Shown piece after piece: positions 34,381-45,700 of a stretch of DNA of 64,000 nucleotides; within the stretch, counting starts at the first letter, position 1; every line of letters begins with the position of its first letter. Origin of the DNA: Anthopleura xanthogrammica. Its lineage: Eukaryota > Cnidaria > Anthozoa > Actiniaria > Actiniidae. Position numbers and translations under genes: made by a program. The DNA lies in the NCBI GenBank assembly GCA_964019055.1, contig OZ025220.1, forward strand, positions 3,471,978 through 3,535,977. Direction: 5' to 3'. The notes below the pieces were generated by a model. It was not told the origin of the DNA. It did no database searches and saw only the letters and a program-made list of their open reading frames with translations.

Positions 34381-34480
34381 CCCCCCCCCCCCCCCCCCCA
34401 AAGCCGTTTTTAGGGTCGTCACGCAACGCTCTCCTTCCACTACAAAGGGTTGCGTGACGACCCAAAAAACGGCTGCGGGG
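34381..34480. repeat. Poly-C tract (19 C) and GTCGTCACGCAACG hairpin
   Basis: A 19-C run precedes an inverted repeat with arms GCCGTTTTTAGGGTCGTCACG and its near-complement (34402-34475). This looks like a small foldback element. Long C-runs are also assembly-prone. Confidence 0.8.
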
Positions 34481-34484
34481 TAGA

Positions 34485-34730
34485 CTAGATCTACGATTAT
34501 CACAGGCAGCCCAAGCAAACTTTCTGTGCATGTTTTATAGGGTAATGTATGGGGCTAGGATACAGATAAAAAAATAAAATCTTTCACTCGACATTATTCT
34601 TTAAAAATTGCTTCAATCGCTGTTTTTATCTAAAAAAAAAAAACACTTAACGGCCTCAAATCGCGCTGAAACTTCGCTATAATTCAGTGATTGAAGCAAT
34701 TTTTAAAGAAAAAATGTAATAATCATATAA
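34485..34730. mobile_element. Foldback-type element with CACAGG-AGCCCAAGC end
   Basis: It begins TATCACAGGCAGCCCAAGC and contains a hairpin around TTTAAAAATTGCTTCAATC (arms at 34602 and 34680). The same start word occurs at 48656 and 51035, so it marks a dispersed family. Confidence 0.55.
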
Positions 34731-34787
34731 AGACAAATATGTTGCCATGTGACCAATAAGTACTTCTAAATTAATAAGGCGTTTCAA

Positions 34788-34967
34788 TAGACCTCATCGG
34801 CTTGGGGTGATGTTGTCCCATTTCAGACCACGTGTCCTTCCCCAGAGTATCATTTCATTGTTTAACGATATATGAATATGAATACAACTCAAACAAATAA
34901 TCTTATTCTCAAGAGAATGACAATTGCTCTGAAATGGGACAACATCACCCCAAGCCGATGAGGTCTA
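34788..34967. mobile_element. 180-bp MITE with 5-bp target duplication TTCAA
   Basis: The arms TAGACCTCATCGGCTTGGGG ... extend about 40 bp with near-perfect complementarity. TTCAA occurs directly on both sides (34783-34787 and 34968-34972). The 5-bp duplication sets it apart from the TA-flanked elements. Confidence 0.88.
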
Positions 34968-34999
34968 TTCAACAGGATTATACCAACAAACAAACAAAG

Positions 35000-36660
35000 G
35001 ACGTACAGAAAGTTTGTAAAGAAGAAGATATTTAGTTTTCAAAATTAAATGTTAGAGAAAAAGTAGGAAAACTGATATGGACTTCAATGGAACAGGAATG
35101 TAGTGTCCTTGATGACGATGATGATGATGATAATAAACCTATATTTTAGACAAATATGTATTTTGCTAGCAAAATAGAATCGCAGAAAGATCTATAATTT
35201 GTATTGTAAGAGGAATGCTTTGTTAGAAGTTTAAAGTAATATCGGCTTCTGCTGCTGCGATATTTAGTTAACAGCTGTTGCAACTTTTCATGTTCAATGT
35301 TTACACTCCTTTTTTTCAATTACGTTAGAAATATTTTACTAAGAGATGGTGATCAAAAGAAAAACGTATATTTTACAGTCATTACTGCGTGCTTTTCCTT
35401 TAGCTTCACTCCACACGCGCTACTACTGCAGTCATTATTTACAACACACGACACTCAACTTTTAGGAAGGGACTGAAAAACCCCCGTGACAAGAAAGAGA
35501 ACAATGATAATGAACACGTTAAACCGGCAAACTCAGCTTGCTTTTGCAGTTTAGTCGAGAAAGAAAGAAATGAAAAGAAGGAAAGAAAATATATATGTGC
35601 AATCCTGATTTATTATAATAAAAATATACTTTCAGGGTCGGCGGAAGGGGGGCCGAGGGGGCACTGCCCCCCCCCCCCCCAATTGTGGTTTGGATAAATC
35701 ATAAACTATAAATCATAAATATTTTTAAAGACATTTGTATTTTGTATTTTGTAAAAAAAAAAAAACTGTAGTTTTTTTCTTTTTTCTATTTCACATCGTT
35801 ATCCAAATCTTGGTTCGATCCTTGGATCTACCGTACGTATACTAGCTGAATTTAGATTTATTTACTCGCTGGTTGTTATTTTTATATGAAAAAGGAAAGG
35901 AAGCAAACGGGAAAGTAAAATAAAAGAAACCTAGAGAAAATAAAGTATTTAAAAACAATATTTTTGTGGACTGAATTTATGTTACTCGCTGGTTGTTATT
36001 TTTATATGAAAAAGGAAAGGAAGTAAACGGGAAAGTAAAATAAAAGAAACATAGAGAAACTAAAGTATTTAAAAAATGTAGTTTAATTTGTAAACTGATC
36101 CCTGTTTTTCTATAACGTTTTAGGCAGATCAATAGCTACTTGTAATTAGGATAGTTGAAAGAAATCCTCTTAAATAACAGTTACATTCTTATTTGTTTTA
36201 GGTTTTTCAATTTTTAGTTTAGTTTTATCCTTTATTTTTTGTTTCTATCCCTGGACTCAATTTCTAAAGGTTTTCCTCTAATAAGTTCTATTATCAGTGG
36301 AGATCTTTATTCGTTCCTTGTTATTCAATTCTATTCGTGGCTTGTTATTCAAACACTCTATATCAACGAATATAACTAACTTCTCTTTTAAACAGAAAGA
36401 TTGTAATAAGATCCCGACCAGTCTTATTATAATAATAATAATACTTTAATTCTTAAAAAAGCGTATGACAAACAAAAAGTCTCGATGCTCTTTATAATAT
36501 AGAAAGATAGATAAAATATAAATAAATAAGCTAGATAAGTTTAATAAGTTATTTAGGTCGATATGTATTCTATATTCGTGTGTTTGTTTTACTAATCTTA
36601 GCAATTCAATTCATAATCTTTATATCATGAAATGATTATACCGTCATATGAAACTCTAAA
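35000..36660. other. Non-coding spacer with low-complexity tracts
   Basis: It holds a (GAT)n run near 35110, a G/C-rich insert with a poly-C run at 35636-35690, and a (TAA)n run near 36425. No gene was supported. Confidence 0.45.
35865..36085. repeat. Two-copy tandem duplication, about 115 bp
   Basis: ACTCGCTGGTTGTTATTTTTATATG... to AAAGTATTTAAAAA occurs at about 35865-35960 and 35980-36080 with very few differences. It is a recent local duplication. Confidence 0.85.
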
Positions 36661-36681
36661 TCCTTCTTAAGAAATGTAAGG

Positions 36682-36734
36682 TATAAAAAACAGTAGTTCT
36701 GTAGTCGGATACCGCTCAACCTTCATTAGACACC
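36682..36734 (+). promoter_or_regulatory. TATA box and short 5' UTR of the astacin gene
   Basis: TATAAAA at 36682-36688 lies 53 bases before the start codon. A pyrimidine-flanked CTCAACCTTCATT about 25-30 bases downstream is a plausible initiation site. The ATG context CACCATGG is close to the Kozak consensus. Confidence 0.6.
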
Positions 36735-39700
36735 ATGGTGAACACATCTGTTTTTCGCACCTTTGTGATCCTCGTCTTCATTGGTCTTGCCGTTAGCATT
36801 CCGCTCAAAGGTAATTTTGATACATAAATATGATATTAGTCCCAGAATATTACCTATAAGTATAGGAAATCGCACGATCTCGAGTACAATTTGGAAATTA
36901 ATAGGTACGAGTAATGTTTTGAAAGTTCTTGTAATTGCACGAGCCTTTAGGCGAGTGCAATTAAAGAACTTTCAAAACATTACGAGTGCCTATTAATTCC
37001 AAATTGTACGAGAAGGTCGTGCGATTTTTTATTTATAGTTCACTTAACAAAATTTTATAAAAAATGCGAAGCGAAGGCATTTATCCATCTTCATTGCCTT
37101 TGCTATAACCGACCCTTCTCCAAGAAAGCTAAGTCAAGAACAGCATAGAAAGTGTTAACATTGCTGTAAAACCTTTTTAGATTAGTATTTTATGTATGAT
37201 TTGAGCTACAAAATACTAGAAAATAATTTTACATCTCAAGTAAAAAGCCATTTTAATGCATGTTTACAACTATTGAATGTCAGTACTGACAGCTAAACAG
37301 CGAATCAAGAAGCGACTTTTCTTTGAAAACGTACTGTGTGAAAACTAAGCGAAAGTTGAGAGTTTACAGTTCGCTAAAATAAGTTTTTTTTCCTCTTAGC
37401 ATTTGCTAATAACTGCAAAAAATACAATTTCAAAAATACTTTCTTTTAAAACAAGTTAGCTGGACAACATCAAAAGGGATAAAAGCGACAAATATGTCGT
37501 TCAAGTTAAAAGTTTTGAAGTACAACTTGCCGTGAACGAGTCGCCAGTGATCAGACCATGTGCTTTGGATATTATTCCCTCCTGTAGCTTGAAGAATTTC
37601 GCTGCTATTTTCTTTGAATGGTGAATTATTTGAAGATTTTATTATTTCAAGACTGGATTGACAATTTTAGGATCAATTAACTCGTGATAAATAGCTGAAT
37701 TCGTCTCTCTACAACTACTCGACAGTTTGCCGGTAAGATTTGAACTTAAATAACTATTTTAGAAACAAAAAAGAAGCCTCTACTCGCTGTGTTTTTTTCG
37801 CTAAACGGAAAAAAATTTGCTTTAAAACTATTGTTAGCTGTTTTCTACATATCAGGTACAATTGTAGATGTGGTGTTGAATTTATTTTTCGAGAAAACCA
37901 CAAAAAACAACAGGTAATAAAACGAGAACATTCAAAGCTCCAACTCAAATTGTTTGGCGAAAACTAGAAAGAAAAAACGACTTTCTACTACAAAACATGA
38001 TTTATTACGTCTTGAATTTGTCTAGTTATCATAATTTGAGGCCTTCCTATGTGTGTATTGGATAGTTTTCTGAAATTTCTCCATTTTAATCTATAAAACA
38101 CTGATTTTTGGGGAATTTCACTCATTTCACTGGGGAAATTTGCCGCTTTTGGCCGTGTTTCCATGGCGACCTAATTGGTACTCCCACGGAGTACCAATTA
38201 ACGCTCTAATTGTACTCCTCTAGACCAATCAGAATCGAGTAATTTTGTCGAGTGTACTATAATAAATAGACCTTCAAAATTTAGAGGATAGCCAGTAAAA
38301 TATTTCCTGGTCAATGCATCTCTGTTTCAGACATTTTTTCCATTTGTGTCTAATTAACAATTAGAAGACGAACTCGAGATTTCTATCGGCTGATATGGTC
38401 TGGGGGCCGTCTAGTCTCTCTCCTGATGCCTTAGCTTCATGCTAGAACATCCTCCTACTCGTGATTGTATATCTCATAAAACATTGTCACGAAACTAGTT
38501 GGTGGGACTATAGCTTTTAAAAAGGCTCCGGGAAACCATCCTCCTTACGCTGGACCTACAGACTAATTAGTGTTCTGTACCGGATTTACAGAATACTTAT
38601 TAGGCTAATTAGGATTCTGTAGAATTGGATTTATAGAATACTTATTAGGCTAATTAGGATTCTGTATGATTGGATTTATAGGAATCCGATACAGAACACT
38701 AATGAGCTGAGCTTATGGGGTTTACAGTGTTTTCATGTGACCCCATTCATGAGATTTCATTGAGTCTCACTCAAACTCTTAGGTTTTCGTAAATTTCCAA
38801 ATTTTCAATTTCAAACTGACTTTACAAGATCATCTACATTTGTCAACATTTGATTTACTGATACAACTAACCTTCCTTTAATTAAGGTATTCGAGAGAAG
38901 AAAAACCCACTCAAACTTGATGAATTCCAAAATGGCGTTAAAAGAAGCGTGGAATCTGAAGAAAAAGTGAATGAACATGAAGGTACTTTTCCACATTCAC
39001 ATGAATTTTAATTTTTTAAGGTGTTATTTTCTCCTGAATATGACGTCGTTTCACTACTCCAATTTTCTAACTCTTTCTAATTTTATCTAAAAGTAATAAT
39101 TTTTGTCAGTCCCTGTAAAACATGAAAAGAAAATTAATACTAGAAAAGAAAAATGCATGTCCAGAACGGTAAGAGCAAAAAAAGACGACTTTTTTTGCTG
39201 ATAACGAATACTTTTTTGCTGATAAAACGACTTTTTCTGCTGACAACAGATACTTTTTTGCTGATAAAACGACGTTTTTGCTGATAACGGATACTTTTTT
39301 GCTGATAAAATATGTCTATGGGATCCTGAAACAACCTCTGCTCTGATCTAATTCATGCTAACTCACAGACCGAATTGGTATTTACATTAAATGTTAAGAT
39401 TCGAACCTGAGACCGAAGAGGTGCGAGATAAGTGCACTTCTGCTGCACCACCGCTGATTGGTTGGTCATAGCGCAATTAGCAAAACTTTGTCGTATACCA
39501 ATGGAGCATAGAACTGTAATCAATGAAATTATCTGTCCTAGCCTACGCCAGCAGAGCGACAAATATCCGCGTGGCTAAGCTTTCGTTACGTTTGTGCTTT
39601 CATTTCACCTAAAAAAGAAAAGAGATGAAGAGATTTGAAAAGATCCTGTCTATAACCTGAATGTGTATTGCATGATCTATTTTAGATGTGGATTTGTTTG

Positions 39701-42700
39701 AGGGTGATATTGTTCTAACCGATAATGACAAAGAACTGGTTGACTTAAGAGATGCAGGAGACGTGGACGGCCCTCTGGAGATTAACAAGCGAAATGCAAT
39801 GCGTAACCGACACAAACTCTGGAAGACAAGAGTTGTTCCTTACGTAATCGACAGCTCCTTAGGTAAGAATAACGTTTGTATTATATGAATCTAGCCTCCT
39901 CCGCAGGTATCTCCTTTGGGATCCTCGGGCTTCCTGTGTGTGCCCAGTACCCTCGTTTCGTTGGCACAGGAAGCCCGCTATAGAGTTAAACCGCGCTTGC
40001 TAGAGAGTAGTTTAGAGTTGCCTGCGGAGGAGGCTAATATGTATCATTAGATCATATAAATTAGACCATATTTAAAAACGTCGGGTACTTCATAGTAGCC
40101 TTAAACTTCAGTCGCCAGATACTAAAGATGACACCTCATTTTTTGCAAATTTTCTCGATTTGATTTTTTCTCAGATCAGCTGGTAATTATTCTCATTGTT
40201 TTACTTTGTTAAGGTGCAAGTGCTGTTTATGCCATCAACCAGGCGATGAATAACTACCACCAGTACACTTGTATCCAATGGAGGCCGAGGACTGGTTCAG
40301 AACATTATGTCAAATTCATAAAAAAATCTGGGTATGGAAATGTCCCGGGGGGGGGGGGGTACTCTCTATAATAAACTATACGGGGATGCTCCGCCCGAAA
40401 GGGGTACTTTCTTCAGGCCGCACGTATAGCAAAGGGGTGGAAATTGGTGAGTTTTGGTATAAAAAGGGGGTAGAAGTACCGAAGTACCCCTCCCCCCGGG
40501 AAATGTATAAAATTTAGTTTTACGGTTTCCACATGTATGTATTTCAAAAATAGCTTTAGACGAAATATCTAAAGACGTATCATCAAGGTGTTTAAAATGG
40601 CTTCGTCCATAACAAGCAACACTAAGGACCGTATAGCAGGGTGAGGGGCCTGGGAGGCCGGGTCCCCTAACAATTTTGGATGTACTGTATATTGAACACT
40701 TAAAATTTTCGGTCTGTTACTAGTACATAGGGCGTTTTAGAATATAGCAGCCCCAATATTTTTTACCTAGAATCCCCCTCCCAATATATTGGCCTTGCTA
40801 CGGCCCTGACACTGGATGCCCACTGAACTCCCTTCCAGTTACTTTTGAAATAACCTTTTCCCTATCGCTTATCATTTATTTATCTATATTTAACCTTTAT
40901 ATAAGTGTATGAGCCTTCACTTTAGTTTAACAGTCGATGGCTTCACTATATGTAGCCAAAATATTCAATATTATATTCCAAGCAAAATTATTAATCTTCT
41001 CGTAAAACACTATATTAGGTCCATTGTTTTCTTTGGTGTTTTAGATTGACTGTTAGTCATGCACTAGTTCATGTGCAACTTGTCTCACGGACTAAGTACA
41101 ATAATTCTAAAACGATTGCATCAATGTTTTAGGTGTTGGTCGTACGTTGGACGTGTGCTTTTCAGTATGGGATACCAAGAAATATCGATCGGTCCAGGCT
41201 GCGAGTACGCGGGTACAGTAATGCATGAAATGATGCATGCTGTTGGATTCTGGCATGCTCAGTCACGACCAGACCGAAACCAAGTTGTAGAAATTATGTG
41301 GGAAAATATCAAGGAAGGTATACGCTTTTTGAAATGCACTCAAGGAAAGAATTCCTGATAAACGACTTTGAATCTCATTATTTGCTCCAAATGGTGGTCA
41401 AACACTGACTACCAGGCATATCATGTCCTGTCAGCCGTACAGAAAGAAAATCATATTAAAAATTAGCGATGATTCACTCAGCTGATGAATATTCTGTACG
41501 AGACAGAAAATGACAACAAAGGAAACCAAGTAATTTTTATACTAGTACTGATTTTGAAATGTATATGTGATCGTACCATACTGAATGGACTCAGAAACAA
41601 TTCTGAGCCCCAGATGCGAATCGAACCCACGACCCTCATTCCCATCTGGGGCTCAGAATTTTTTCTGAGTCCATTCAGTATGGTACGATCACATATACAT
41701 TTCATATTCCATCATCATACGCAAACCAACATTATCATCAAGTACTGATTTTTTTTGTAGGACACGAACATAATTTCAACAAATACAATCATGATCAGAC
41801 TGATATCTTTGGCCTTCCTTACGATATCGACTCCATCATGCACTATGGAAAAACCTACTTCTCCAAAAATGGGAAAAACACAATTCAGAAAATTGGGGAT
41901 CCTAATGCAAGTTTTGGTCAAAGGAATGGCTTCAGCGACAATGACAAACTTCAGCTTAATAAGCTGTACAGTTGCAGCAGTAAGTATTGAAAAATATGGC
42001 CCATTGCGGATCCAGGGATGTAGGGGAGACAGGATATTATTTAATCACCAACAAAACCCAATTCAAATTCCCTGATTCAACTTCAGAATTTTGTTTTGCG
42101 AAATTTTAAGAATAACTTCAGTGTTTACTAAACAAGAAAAGGGATTGTTCCTGAGACATTAGATCTTGCCTTGAACACGCAAATGCACCGTCAAAACACG
42201 TATTTTTCATCTTTTTTTCCTGTATTGCTATTACTCATAATTACTCAAAAAATATCTTGTTTTGCTGAAATGATCTACAGCTCCGTCTGGAGGATGGAGT
42301 GATTGGAGTTCTTATACCCCATGTGATTCCTCATGCAAGAAGTCCAGAATGAGGTTCTGCACCAATGAAAATCCAGCAGCATGTGATAGCAGTTTCTCCT
42401 ATGGTGTTCAAAGTCAGATAGCTGATTGCTCGAATGAAGAGTGTAATAGTAAGTATTTTTTTTAGAAAAAAAACCACTTAGAATGCTTTCCAATCACGCA
42501 CTATGCGAAATCTTACAATTTGATTGTCAAACTGTTTCGATGACATTATCGGAAAACAAAAAGATTTGAAGGGTACGTGCCCATGGAATGTCAGAGAAGC
42601 CATGGAAAAGCCTTGATTGACATCCACCATAACTCTATTTTGTCGGTTTTGCGAAAGGAAAAAAACCATAAAACCTGGAGGAAAACCCTCAAATCAAGCA

Positions 42701-45700
42701 CTGAATTAAGGAACCCTACAACCTCTACTCACATGTGCTCCCGAGTTCAGGAAACTAACCCAAGTCTCCACTAGCTGAGAGACGAGCGCACTATCGCTAC
42801 ATCACCCTTAATGCCAAACCTAAAAACTGAGAGAGTAATTATTGGCTTTTATTGTTGACTAGAACCAGTTGATGGGCATTGGGGAAGATGGGCGTCTTGG
42901 GGTGCCTGTAGTAAAACTTGCGATATGGGAGTTCAAAGTAGGACACGATTATGTGATGATCCAGCACCAAAGAATGGCGGTGTCGCTTGTGTTGGTGAGA
43001 GTACGCAATCACAGAATTGTAGAACAGTTGGCTGTAATGTTGGTAAGCATTTGAACTATATGCTAATAATGTTTATATTTTATTTTATATTTTAAAGGGA
43101 CTCTTTTGTAAGGTTCATTCCACACGCACTACCACAACATTCACCATTTACAACACATTACACTTAAATCAAGTCAATTAGGCACAATTTCTTTCATATA
43201 CTGCCTTTGTTCCCACATCATTTGCAAATGGTGTAGACATGACTTTGTCTATGATACCACCATTTAATGCTCTAAGCTATTTGGCCTTAGAATCACTTAC
43301 TTTTAATACTAAAAAAAATCATTTTAATGCATCATAATCTTTTTCTAGTAGTTTGGAGATAGACATAAACATAGACAAATACTTTATTAACGTCACAATT
43401 TACATGTTTAAGGATCAAATATAACACAATCTAACATATTAATAGATGCTTGCTATTTACCACCAAGGTTAACCTAGGTATGACAGGCCTGTACCCAGGA
43501 CGTTTTGTGAAGGGGATAGGGGGGGGGGGGGAGGGGGGTGCGAGCTTGGGCAAAACGGATTACTGTGTATGTAACATTTGACTTGGCGTAACCAAAGTGT
43601 GGACCTTTGGGTCCTGTGGGGGAAGGGGGTGCTATAGCCGATCTTACCGTAACAGTAACTACGCATTCTGATTGGATGAATTACTGTAGTACGATGGCAA
43701 GCCATTTCAATGTTACAGTATGTCGTACAAAGCACTTAAGAAAATTTTAAATTTTAAAAATGCAATCATTATGGATCAAAAAAAGTTTTTTTTTAGATAT
43801 ACTCCAATTTTTAGATATGCTATGACTAACATTTTTTTTATATTGTTTTGATTTACTGTTTACTATATTTATACTTATAGATTTTGAAATCATGTTTATT
43901 CACCTTTCGTAAAGTGCCTTAGAATTTTAGATTTGAGCGCTATATAAATAAAGTTATTATTATTATTGTAAAAGTATAGGATCGGTGATGCAACTATGTG
44001 AAATGGAATTTGAATCATGTGGAATAAGAATCAAATCGATCCTTCAGGTAAAAAACAAAATACTGATTCTTTACCATTTGCAGGACCTGACGACTGTGAA
44101 TTTGATAACCCGTCAAAACCCTTCTGCGACTGGACCCAAGACACGAGTGACAATCATACTAATAATCCTGATTGGGTGAGAAGAAGCGGTCAGACACCAA
44201 GTGTTGAGACTGGCCCACAAGGAGATCATACACTTGGGACAGGTATAGATAATTAATTAATAAATAAACAAACAAACAAACAAACAAACAAACGAACGAA
44301 CGAACGAACGAACGAACGAACGAACGAACGAACGAACGAACGAACGAACGAACGAACGAACGAACGAACGAACGAACGAACGAACGAACGAACGAACGAA
44401 CGAACGAACGAACGAACGAACGATAAAAAAATAAATAATAAATCAACTCACATGTTGACTTTTTACGGAGGGAGGAAACCGGAGAACCCGGAGAAAACCC
44501 TCGTGGTACAGGAAGGAACAACACATCAAACAAACTCAACTCACATACAATTCTGCCTGAGCCGGGGCTCGAACTCGGACCACAGCGGTGAGAGGCGAGC
44601 GCTAAACCACTACGCCACCCATGCCACCCATGCCACCCATGCCACCCATGCCACCCATGCCACCCATGCCACCCATGCCACCCATGCCACCCATGCCACC
44701 CATGCCACCCATGCCACCCATGCCACCCATGCCACCCATGCCACCCATGCCACCCATGCCACCTATGCCATATGCCACATACATACCACGTATACGGCTA
44801 TATTGTAGAGAAATTTGTAGCAAAAATTAGAGAAAAAGTATAAGAATAGGAAATATCATTAATTTGTACAACGTAAGTTTTGCTGGCAGTCACTGAAGTC
44901 ACTGAAGTCATTTTAAGTATGAAATGGCCTCAAGGCACAGATGAGAGTTGACGGTATTTCGGTATATCCGTTTTTTAAAAAGAAATATTAAACACAAAGA
45001 GTTATCTAACATGCGGCCCTCTGATTCTGAGATCGAATGAGAGGAGGAAAGCCGGAGAACCCGGAGAAAAACCCAATAACCACAGTAGAGAGAAAACAAA
45101 CAACTCTACTCACATACGACACCGAACTCAGGGACTCGAACTCGGGACGAATTGGTGAGAGGCGAGTGCGAGGTATGTAACTTCGCATTTCGAGACAGCA
45201 TTGATGTAATTAGTGATAAATCGACAACGTAGTCAAGTAAAACATAGCAAAAAAGTTCATCGAAGTTCGACTGAAAGTTGTAAGGATCTGTAAGTACTCT
45301 GTTTACAGGAGGGAAGAAAAATGTTTTCACGTTTTCAAATGATTTGATATTTTTCTTAGGATATTACATCCATGGAGAAGCTTCGGCGTGCAATGCTGGC
45401 AAAGTAGTCAGGCTTCTGAGTAAAGATTTTCCGTCAACGTCTGGTCGTTGTATGAGCTTTTGGTACAACATGTACGGGGCATCCATGGGCACTTTTAACA
45501 TCTACATCAGACCAAACAGCGGCTCCTTGAACAAGATTTTCACAAAAAGCGGGAATCAAGGAACTGCGTGGATCAGTGGCAATGTTTCTGTTGAGAGTTC
45601 TGACACTTACAAGGTACTAAATAAAAGAGAAAGTGAAGATTTCGTTGTGTTACAGACGAGTAACAAGAGAAACACGTAGAACCCAGCAATCTGCTGTAAA

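Noticed and set aside
44159..44539. Frame with repeated SFVR units
   Set aside because: It is the translated CGAA microsatellite plus SINE sequence.
44602..44830. Gly/Met and Pro/Met repeat frames on both strands
   Set aside because: They are translations of the 9-bp minisatellite.
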